The notes beneath the pieces were generated by a model. That model was given only the letters and a program-made list of their open reading frames with translations, was not told the origin of the DNA and searched no databases. A DNA stretch of 21,448 nt from an archaeon (lineage in GTDB: Archaea; Methanobacteriota; Methanobacteria; Methanobacteriales; Methanobacteriaceae): NCBI GenBank assembly GCA_024409165.1, contig JAKSUE010000002.1:1-21448 (forward strand), written 5' to 3'. Shown here piece by piece: positions 15,477-21,448 of the stretch. The position numbers were made by a program, and so were the translations under genes. Numbering within the stretch: the first letter of the stretch is position 1; every line of letters begins with the position of its first letter.

Positions 15477-16601
15477 ATGAGTTTTATTCACTTTTTTACT
15501 TTAGGATTTAGGCCAAATTATTTAATTGAAGGTCTTTTAATTGGTATTGTAATTGCTATTTATGCTTTTTTTAGATTATCTCGTTTATTTTCTTATTATA
15601 AAATAAGTGAAAAAATTAGTTTGATTTTAAGAATTGTAATTGCTATTTTTATTATTGTTTGCTCTTGTAATGTTCAATCAACAGCTACAATATTAATTGC
15701 TTATTTATTTGGTGTATCGATTGTTGTTGATATTTTTGGAGTTATTTATAAACTTATTTCTGGAAAATGGTCAAGGATTCATCAAAATGGTATTTTAGTT
15801 GTTGTTTTATTTATTTTGATTGTTGCTTTTAGTGTTTATGGTCTTAATGATATTCAACAGACTGATTATAACATAACTACAGATAAGACAAATGAATCTT
15901 ATACAATTTTGTATATTAGTGATTTACATTATGATACTATTCAAAATCCAAGTTTATTAAAGGAAAATATTGCTAAAATGAATAGTATTCATCCAGATAT
16001 TATTGTTTTAGGTGGAGATATTGCTGATGAGGGTACAAGTAAATTGAGTATGGAAGAGGCATTTAAGGAATTAGGAATGTTAAATTCAACTTATGGTACT
16101 TACTTTGTTTATGGTAATCATGATGAGCAACCTAATGAATGTGATTATAGAAATGGGACTAAACCTTATACAAATGATGAATTAATTGAAACTATATTAG
16201 ATAATGGAATTGTTATTTTAGAAGATTCAAGAGTCAAAATAAATAATGATTTAGTTTTAATTGGTCGTGATGATGCAGGTCATGGAAATACAAATAAACG
16301 TGTAGATGTTAAGGATTTATTAAAAGAATCTGATTTATCTAATTATATTATAGTGTTAGATCATCAACCACTTGATGAAGTAAATAATTCAAAAATTGGT
16401 TGTGATTTACAAATTGCAGGTCATACTCATGGTGGTCAAATTTTCCCTTATGGTTTAGTAACTGAAATTCAAGGAAAACCTAATTATGGTTTGTATAACT
16501 TTGGTGAGATGAAAGAAATTGTATCTTCTGGATTCTGTGGATGGGGTGTTCCTATTAGAAATGAGAATCCTTGTGAATATGTTGTTATTCATATTAACTA
16601 A
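15477..16601 (+). CDS. Membrane-anchored metallophosphoesterase
   Basis: From the ATG at 15477 this is 374 residues. The N-terminal 125 or so residues hold about four hydrophobic segments, and the rest is a calcineurin-like phosphoesterase domain. Metal-binding motifs appear in order: SDLHYD (about 148-153), GGDIAD (179-184), GNHDE (213-217), DHQP (295-298) and GHTHGG (315-320). The set matches the YaeI/YkuE-type group, some members of which act on lipid-linked phosphates, although the substrate here is unknown. The upstream in-frame TTG at 15468 is less likely: the sequence GGATATT before the ATG resembles the pre-start sequence of other genes here. It is convergent with the SPL-like radical SAM gene, with only nine bases between the stops. 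Confidence 0.85.
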   Translation: MSFIHFFTLGFRPNYLIEGLLIGIVIAIYAFFRLSRLFSYYKISEKISLILRIVIAIFIIVCSCNVQSTATILIAYLFGVSIVVDIFGVIYKLISGKWSRIHQNGILVVVLFILIVAFSVYGLNDIQQTDYNITTDKTNESYTILYISDLHYDTIQNPSLLKENIAKMNSIHPDIIVLGGDIADEGTSKLSMEEAFKELGMLNSTYGTYFVYGNHDEQPNECDYRNGTKPYTNDELIETILDNGIVILEDSRVKINNDLVLIGRDDAGHGNTNKRVDVKDLLKESDLSNYIIVLDHQPLDEVNNSKIGCDLQIAGHTHGGQIFPYGLVTEIQGKPNYGLYNFGEMKEIVSSGFCGWGVPIRNENPCEYVVIHIN

Positions 16602-16610
16602 TAGAACTCA

Positions 16611-17480
16611 TTAGAGTAATGTTGTTTGAGTAGTATTTTTATCTTTTGGGAATTCATGTAGATAATTGAATATTTCATTAGTATTTGATAAAATATTATT
16701 TTCTCTACATCTTTTTTTGAATATTTTCATTAATTTTTGATTATTTGGACTTATTAATCCATAACTATTTCCATAGGTTTTTATGTATTTTTCTTTTAAT
16801 CCTGGGAATTTTTTATCTAATTGTTTATAGAAATATTCTCTGTTTCCTTCTCTAAGTGTGAGTCCCATACCAAAGCATATGATTCCTTTTACATTAGATT
16901 CAATACATTGGTCTAAAATTCCATTTATATTTTCTTCTGTATCATTAATAAAAGGTAATATTGGACTTAACCAAACAATAGTAGGTATATTGTGTTTATT
17001 TAATGTTTTTAACACTTCTACTCTTTCTTTTGTACTACATACATTAGGTTCTATTTTTTTACATAGTTCTTCATCATAAGTTGTGATGGTCATTTGTACT
17101 ACTGCTTTTGTTTTATCATTAATCTTTTTAAGTAAATCTAAATCTCTAAGGATTAAATTAGACTTTGTGATACATGTGAATCCAAATCCATATCTTTCAA
17201 TTAATTCAAGGGATTTTCTTATATTTTTAAGTTTACTTTCAAGAGGAATGTAAGGATCTGTCATAGAACCGGTTCCAATCATACATTTTTCTCTTTTTGA
17301 TATAAGTGCTTTTTTAAGTAATTCAACACCATTTTCCTTAATTTCAATATCTTCAAAATCATGGGTCATATTATAGCATTTACTTCTTGAATCACAGTAT
17401 ATACAGCCATGACTACAACCTCTATATAGGTTCATTCCATTTTTTGCTGATAAAATACTTTTTGAATTCACATAATGCAT
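16611..17480 (-). CDS. SPL-like radical SAM protein of unknown substrate
   Basis: This 289-residue protein belongs to the radical SAM group annotated as spore-photolyase-like or Rv2578c-like. The cluster motif CSHGCIYC (C22, C26, C29) follows SAKNGMNLYRG, and is followed by SRSKCYNM with another cysteine. The barrel includes GTGSMTDPYIPLE and VWLSPILPFINDTEENI, features typical of the group. Members are common in anaerobes and rarely studied; DNA-lesion repair is only suggested by name. The start is supported by GGTGAAATT before the ATG. It lies tail-to-tail with the metallophosphoesterase and head-to-head with chorismate mutase, so it has its own promoter, possibly around TTTTATATAA at 17513-17522. 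Confidence 0.85.
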   Translation of the reverse strand: MHYVNSKSILSAKNGMNLYRGCSHGCIYCDSRSKCYNMTHDFEDIEIKENGVELLKKALISKREKCMIGTGSMTDPYIPLESKLKNIRKSLELIERYGFGFTCITKSNLILRDLDLLKKINDKTKAVVQMTITTYDEELCKKIEPNVCSTKERVEVLKTLNKHNIPTIVWLSPILPFINDTEENINGILDQCIESNVKGIICFGMGLTLREGNREYFYKQLDKKFPGLKEKYIKTYGNSYGLISPNNQKLMKIFKKRCRENNILSNTNEIFNYLHEFPKDKNTTQTTLL

Positions 17481-17601
17481 AATTTCACCAATTTCTAATG
17501 TTTTGTGTTAAGTTTTATATAATTTTTATATTTTTGATAGCTATATTTAAATATTATGATGTATAAAATATTATTATTATCATAATGATGGAGAAATTTT
17601 T

Positions 17602-17925
17602 GTGGATGTAAAAAAAGAAGAGAGTTTATTCAATGATGATGAAGATGCTCGTAAACTTCTTCAAGAATCTAGAAAAAGAATCGACGAAATTGATAATGAT
17701 ATAGTTGACTTAATTCATGAAAGAACTTCACTTGCTAAGGATATTGTACAAGCTAAAGTGTTTTTAGGCATGGAGATCTATGATGCAAATAGAGAAAAAG
17801 CAATCCATGATAAAGTATTAAAATTAGCTAATGAGAAAGATATTGATGCAAGTATTCTTAGCGAAATTATGAATATGCTAACAATTTTAAGTAAAAATAA
17901 ACAAAGAGAAATTTTGGAGGAATGA
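17602..17925 (+). CDS. Chorismate mutase (AroQ type)
   Basis: This 107-residue all-helical protein converts chorismate to prephenate, the first step toward phenylalanine and tyrosine. The AroQ pattern is clear: SRKRIDEIDNDIVDLIHERT with two active-site arginines, LAKDIVQAKV with the active-site lysine, a REK-type segment in DANREKAIHDKV, and a final helix with a Gln (KNKQREI) in the usual place. The start is GTG at 17602, after GATGGAG (17587-17593). No prephenate dehydratase or dehydrogenase domain is fused. It runs into eS17 with only two bases between stop and start, so the two are cotranscribed, as is sometimes seen where small metabolic and ribosomal genes share operons. Confidence 0.88.
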   Translation: MDVKKEESLFNDDEDARKLLQESRKRIDEIDNDIVDLIHERTSLAKDIVQAKVFLGMEIYDANREKAIHDKVLKLANEKDIDASILSEIMNMLTILSKNKQREILEE

Positions 17926-17927
17926 TT

Positions 17928-18125
17928 ATGGGAAATATTAGAACTTCATTTGTAAAACGTATATCTAAAGAACTTATCGAAACTCACAAAGGTAAATTTA
18001 CCACTGATTTTGAAGAAAACAAAAAATTAGTTGCTGAATACTCTACTGTCAGTACTAAACATTTAAGAAACAAAATCGCTGGTTACATTACCAGATTAGT
18101 TAGACAACAAGCAAATCAAGCTTAA
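17928..18125 (+). CDS. rps17e: Ribosomal protein eS17
   Basis: This 65-residue basic protein is the archaeal/eukaryotic small-subunit protein eS17. It begins MGNIRTSFVKRISKELIETH, and TKHLRNKIAGYITRLVRQ is family-typical. Two ATGs are possible. The one at 17922 overlaps the upstream stop and lies only one base from GGAGG (17916-17920). The one at 17928 has seven-base spacing and gives the conserved N-terminus, so I chose it. It follows chorismate mutase in an operon and ends in a long hairpin that includes its stop codon. Confidence 0.95.
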   Translation: MGNIRTSFVKRISKELIETHKGKFTTDFEENKKLVAEYSTVSTKHLRNKIAGYITRLVRQQANQA

Positions 18126-18160
18126 GTGCTTTTTGCTTTTTATCTAAATTTTCTTTTTTT
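18109..18160 (+). terminator. Long hairpin terminator containing the rps17e stop codon
   Basis: AAGCAAA-TC-AAGC (18109-18121) pairs with GCTT-TTTGCTT (18128-18138), giving 11 pairs with a two-base bulge and loop TTAAGT. The TAA stop (18123-18125) is in the loop. T-rich sequence follows from 18137. The last codons therefore form the 5' arm. Confidence 0.7.
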
Positions 18161-18248
18161 AATTTTTTAATTTTTCAATATTTTATTTAAATTATTCTTA
18201 TAATTCCTTATATTTTATAATTATTGGGGGCTTTTTTTGGAGATTTTA

Positions 18249-19067
18249 ATGTTTATTGCAGATATTATAATTTTCACTATTTTAGTATTTGTATTATATT
18301 TATGTAAAAATAAAATTGCTAAATGGTATAAAACTGTTGATTTAGAAAACTGGTTACCTATTGAGCAAATGAAAGAATTTAAACAATTATTTTACCTTAT
18401 TATTGCAGGTTTACTAATTGCAGATTTATATTATCTTATTGTTATGAACACTTATTTTAATTATATATGGGATTTAGTGATATTTGATTTTATATTAAGT
18501 ATTGTTGCAGGAATTTACATATTTGATACAGATAATATACCAAAGACTATTATCTTATTATTTACTCTTATTCCTTTTACTGGTTATACTCTCACTGGAT
18601 ATTATGGTTTAGGTGCAGTACCATTCATTATTTTAGAGATAATTCACATTATAGGTATTCTTTATATTATCTTCCTTGCATTTAAAGAGTTTAAATCTTA
18701 TTCTGAATCTCATAAATTAGGATACACTATTTTATTATTATATATTATAGTTGCTGTCGCGATATTCTTATCTGCTAGATTCCAAAATCTTAGTTTATTA
18801 GATAGTTTAGTTTATTGTTCCAATGCATTTACTTCAAATGGTTATGGTTTGGTAAATGCTACTAATGTGGGTGGTAAACTAATCAGTATATTCCTTGTAT
18901 GGTCTGGGTATATATTATCTGGTGTAACTACTGCTCTTTTAACTCTTGCTTTAGTATCAAGATATTATAATAATAAAATAAGTAATATTGAAGAAAAAGC
19001 TATTAAAACTGAAAATGAATTAAATAATCTTAATAAAAAATTAGATTTATTATTAGAGAATAAATAA
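18249..19067 (+). CDS. Multi-pass membrane protein with potassium-channel-like pore region
   Basis: From the ATG at 18249 this is 272 residues. The ATG has GGAG (18239-18242) six bases upstream, which is better than the in-frame TTG at 18237. About seven hydrophobic segments are visible, including the N-terminal one (1-19), 46-67, 74-92, 98-118, 121-146 and 157-175. The last pair brackets a pore-like stretch: CSNAFTSNGYGLVNATNVGG then KLISIFLVWSGYILSG. This resembles the TTVGYGD...LGKLLA pattern of two-transmembrane potassium channels, but the filter would read SNGYG (196-200) and lacks the following Asp. The C-terminus (about 243-272) is a charged coiled coil, possibly for assembly. I infer an ion-channel-like protein; ion and gating are unknown. 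It lies between rps17e and aspartate kinase as its own unit. Confidence 0.6.
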   Translation: MFIADIIIFTILVFVLYLCKNKIAKWYKTVDLENWLPIEQMKEFKQLFYLIIAGLLIADLYYLIVMNTYFNYIWDLVIFDFILSIVAGIYIFDTDNIPKTIILLFTLIPFTGYTLTGYYGLGAVPFIILEIIHIIGILYIIFLAFKEFKSYSESHKLGYTILLLYIIVAVAIFLSARFQNLSLLDSLVYCSNAFTSNGYGLVNATNVGGKLISIFLVWSGYILSGVTTALLTLALVSRYYNNKISNIEEKAIKTENELNNLNKKLDLLLENK

Positions 19068-19081
19068 ATTATTCTTTTTTA
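19057..19081 (+). terminator. Hairpin terminator enclosing the channel-like gene's stop codon
   Basis: AGAATAA (19057-19063) and TTATTCT (19069-19075) form a perfect 7-bp stem. The five-base loop holds the TAA stop (19065-19067). Six T follow immediately (19075-19080). Confidence 0.7.
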
Positions 19082-19198
19082 ATTTATTTATCTTATATTT
19101 TTTTATATTTTTTTACTATTTTTATTGATTAGTCTTTAAATTAGTTATATTATTTTATTATTGATTTATTTTTATTTATGAGAAAAAGGTGTAAACAA

Positions 19199-20416
19199 AT
19201 GGAATTATTAGTAGCCAAATTTGGTGGTACTTCGGTCGGAAATGGTAAAAGGATTCGTCAAGCTGCTCAATCTGTGGTAGACGAATACATGAAGGGTAAG
19301 AAAGTTGTTGTAGTAGTCTCTGCAATTAACAAGACTACAGACGAACTTACTACTATAACCGAAGACGCTATGGGGGACGAGGCTGCTGCAAGAGCTAGAG
19401 CTGAAATCTTATCTATGGGTGAACGCACTAGCATTAGAGTTATGTCTTCTGTGATTGAATCTTTAGGTGTAAAATCTGAATATATAGATCCAGAACATGA
19501 ACTCTGGCCCGTATTAACTGATAATATTCCGTTAGGTGCCGAAATTAATTTTGAAGAATCTGAAGCTAAAGCTCAAGGTTTATTTAAATTATTAGATGAT
19601 GGTGTTATTCCTGTTATCTGTGGATTTTTAGGAAAAGATGAAAATGGAAATATTACTACTCTTGGAAGAGGAGGTAGTGATATTACTGCATTCTTCTTAG
19701 GGCATGCTTTAAAAGCAAAAGAAGTAATTATTGTTACTGATGTAGATGGTGTAATGTCTACTGATCCACGTAAAATTGCTGATGCAATTAAATTAGACCA
19801 AATTTCCGTTGAAGAAATGAGAGATTTAGCTACTCATGGTGCTCAAGTTTTACATCCTCATGCATTAAAATATAAAGACCCTAATATTGGTGCTAAAATT
19901 ATAAGTTTTGAAAAAGAATGTTTAGCTGATGAAGGAACTGCTATTGTAGGGCCTTATGAAGATTCTACTAATGACCTTGTAGATTTACATCCAGAACCAA
20001 TTACTGCTGTTGCAATGGTTGGTGAAGATTTACTTAATAATGTAGGTTTAATTGCTAAAATTACTGCTGTTATTGCAGAAGTTGGTGTAAATATTTATGG
20101 AATCTCCGCAGGTCAAAACTCTATAACTACCTTTTTAAATAAAGCAGATGCTGAAGTAGTTTATCCGTTATTACATGATGTAGTTATTGAAGAAGATTGT
20201 TTAAGTTCCATATCTTTAGGTGGAGACATTGGTATGTTAACTATGGTTAGCCCAGACTTTATTGATACTCCAGGTATTATTTCTATCATAACTAGTCCAC
20301 TTAAGGATAATGATATTAATATTATAGAAATTTCATCCTCCCAAACTTCTGTTGTTTTATATGTTGAATGGAAGGATTCTAGAAAGGCTTACGATTTAAT
20401 TAAGGAAGTTTTATAA
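19199..20416 (+). CDS. Aspartate kinase
   Basis: This 405-residue enzyme phosphorylates aspartate, the committed step to lysine, threonine, methionine and diaminopimelate. The N-terminal kinase domain has VAKFGGTSVGNG (5-16) and, further on, LGRGGSDITAFFLGHAL and VTDVDGVMSTDPR. The C-terminal third has two ACT-like repeats (from about residue 275, MVGEDLLNNVGLIAKITAVI and a second repeat, FIDTPGIISIITSPL), where lysine or threonine would act as allosteric inhibitor. I prefer the ATG at 19199, with AGGTG (19187-19191) seven bases upstream, over an in-frame ATG at 19178 that has no such site. The early part uses more G/C-rich codons than the rest. dapA follows after 239 bases, so the two serve one pathway even if separately transcribed. 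Confidence 0.95.
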   Translation: MELLVAKFGGTSVGNGKRIRQAAQSVVDEYMKGKKVVVVVSAINKTTDELTTITEDAMGDEAAARARAEILSMGERTSIRVMSSVIESLGVKSEYIDPEHELWPVLTDNIPLGAEINFEESEAKAQGLFKLLDDGVIPVICGFLGKDENGNITTLGRGGSDITAFFLGHALKAKEVIIVTDVDGVMSTDPRKIADAIKLDQISVEEMRDLATHGAQVLHPHALKYKDPNIGAKIISFEKECLADEGTAIVGPYEDSTNDLVDLHPEPITAVAMVGEDLLNNVGLIAKITAVIAEVGVNIYGISAGQNSITTFLNKADAEVVYPLLHDVVIEEDCLSSISLGGDIGMLTMVSPDFIDTPGIISIITSPLKDNDINIIEISSSQTSVVLYVEWKDSRKAYDLIKEVL

Positions 20417-20440
20417 CTTCCGTATTTCTATTTTTAACTT
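20404..20440 (+). terminator. Hairpin spanning the aspartate kinase stop codon
   Basis: GGAAGTT (20404-20410) and AACTTCC (20415-20421) make a perfect 7-bp stem with loop TTAT. The TAA stop (20414-20416) begins in the loop and continues into the 3' arm. Moderately T-rich sequence follows. Confidence 0.65.
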
Positions 20441-20571
20441 ATATTTGGTAAGCTGGTTTTTATTTTGATTATATTTTTTTATTTTTAATCAACAAATTAT
20501 TTTAAAATGAATTATTAAATCATGATTGTATTATTAAAATTAAAATTAAAATTTTTAAAGGATATTTGAAT

Positions 20572-20615
20572 ATATTTAGAAAATATTTAGAAGATATTTA
20601 GAAAATATTTACAAA
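20572..20615. repeat. Four tandem 11-bp repeats upstream of dapA
   Basis: ATATTTAGAAA, ATATTTAGAAG, ATATTTAGAAA and ATATTTACAAA follow one another without gaps, and a degenerate copy precedes them. They end 40 bases before the dapA ATG. The period is close to one helical turn, so they could be a phased regulator site or a curved A-tract. Confidence 0.7.
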
Positions 20616-20655
20616 CGAAATTATTTACTAAAATTATATTTATAGGTGTTATAAA

Positions 20656-21448
20656 ATGAATTTTGAAGGTACTGCTGTTGCTATGGTAACTCCTTTTAAT
20701 GAGGATTTAACTATTGATGAAGAAGGTTTTAGACAAAATATCAATTGGTTAATTGACCAAGGTGTTGATGGTTTAGTAGGTGTTGGAACTACTGGTGAAT
20801 CTGCTACTCTTACTCACGAAGAACACCACGAAGTAATTGATATTTTAATTGATGAAGTTGATGGTAGAGTAACCACATTCGCTGGAACTGGAAGTAACTC
20901 TACAGATGAAGCATTAAGTTTAACTAAATATGCAGAAGATGCTGGTGCTGACTTTGCACTTGTAATTACTCCATATTATAATAAACCACAACAACATGGT
21001 GTAATTGAACATTTCAGACAACTTAATGATAAATGTGATATTGATATTGTTGCATATAATGTTCCTTCCCGTACTGGTTTAGATATGGCTCCTGAAACTA
21101 TTGTTGAACTTGCAAAAATGGATAATATTACTGCATTAAAAGAAGCTTCTTCTGATGTTGATAAAGCATCTAAAACTATGAGATTACTTAGACAAAATCA
21201 ACTTGAAGATGATATTGTTATCTTATCTGGTAGTGATGAGTTAACTTTACCTTTAATGTCTATTGGTGCAAAAGGTGTAATTAGTGCATCTGCAAATATC
21301 GACCCAAGAAGAATGGTTTTAATGGTTAATAGTGTTCTTGATGGTCAAATGGATAAAGCATTAGATTTACATTATGAAATGTATGATTTAATCAAAGCAT
21401 TATTCATGGAATCAAGCCCAGCACCTGCAAAAGAAGCATTAAAAATGA
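20656..21448 (+). CDS. dapA: 4-hydroxy-tetrahydrodipicolinate synthase (truncated by window edge)
   Basis: The reading frame runs from the ATG at 20656 to the right edge with no stop: 264 residues of an expected 290 or so. It condenses pyruvate with aspartate semialdehyde, the first step of the lysine/diaminopimelate branch. Visible catalytic residues are T45-T46 in GTTGES, Y134 in AYNVPSRTG with R139, and the Schiff-base K162 in ALKEAS. YYNKP at 107-111 is also typical. AGGTG (20643-20647) lies eight bases before the start. The gene follows aspartate kinase and is preceded by a tandem 11-bp repeat array. Confidence 0.96.
   Translation, partial: MNFEGTAVAMVTPFNEDLTIDEEGFRQNINWLIDQGVDGLVGVGTTGESATLTHEEHHEVIDILIDEVDGRVTTFAGTGSNSTDEALSLTKYAEDAGADFALVITPYYNKPQQHGVIEHFRQLNDKCDIDIVAYNVPSRTGLDMAPETIVELAKMDNITALKEASSDVDKASKTMRLLRQNQLEDDIVILSGSDELTLPLMSIGAKGVISASANIDPRRMVLMVNSVLDGQMDKALDLHYEMYDLIKALFMESSPAPAKEALKM

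Noticed and set aside
18237..18248. TTG start for the channel-like protein (and TTG at 15468 for the metallophosphoesterase)
   Set aside because: In each case a nearby downstream ATG has a better-placed ribosome site or the local pre-start pattern.

Overview
The window is A/T-rich (roughly 30% G+C in most genes) and archaeal. It encodes a complete archaeal histone, ribosomal protein eS17, a Hel308-type helicase, an archaeal GHMP-type shikimate kinase, archaeal Elp3, and a tetraether-lipid-synthase-like radical SAM protein. TATA boxes have purine-rich BRE-like flanks, and the tRNA genes lack an encoded CCA. The homoaconitase-type small subunit and the MJ0307-like thioredoxin point to a methanogen, most likely the order Methanobacteriales (Methanobrevibacter-like). 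Genus is inferred from composition and gene content, not proven.

Layout, left to right. (1) 3-371: C-terminal part of a MutH/Sau3AI-like endonuclease, at about 40% G+C, probably accessory. (2) 509-4930, all plus: tes-like radical SAM, hacB/leuD-type small subunit, HVO_0476-family zinc-ribbon protein, tRNA methylthiotransferase. (3) 5307-6083: histone, then tRNA-Val(GAC) and tRNA-Phe(GAA); the histone and tRNA promoters are nearly identical. (4) 6274-8911, minus: deoC and elp3. (5) 9146-9442, plus: DUF2098-like protein. (6) 9550-14324, minus: hel308, glycosyltransferase, thioredoxin, S49-like membrane protein. (7) 14470-16601, plus: shikimate kinase and a membrane metallophosphoesterase, convergent with a minus-strand SPL-like radical SAM protein (16611-17480). 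(8) 17602-21448, plus: chorismate mutase + eS17, a channel-like membrane protein, aspartate kinase, and dapA cut by the right edge.

Most genes are housekeeping. Shikimate kinase and chorismate mutase serve aromatic amino acid synthesis. Aspartate kinase and DapA start the aspartate/lysine branch. The homoaconitase-type subunit fits coenzyme B or leucine synthesis. Elp3 (U34) and the methylthiotransferase (A37) modify tRNA anticodon loops. Four radical SAM enzymes occur in 21 kb.

I found no CRISPR array, transposase, toxin-antitoxin pair or evident new multigene system. The most unusual sequence-level signal is that several genes end in hairpins whose arms or loop contain the stop codon, most followed by U-rich tracts. 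Also notable are a channel-like protein with an SNGYG filter, an S49 protein that seems to lack its lysine, and short tandem arrays of 11-12 bp period in several intergenic regions.
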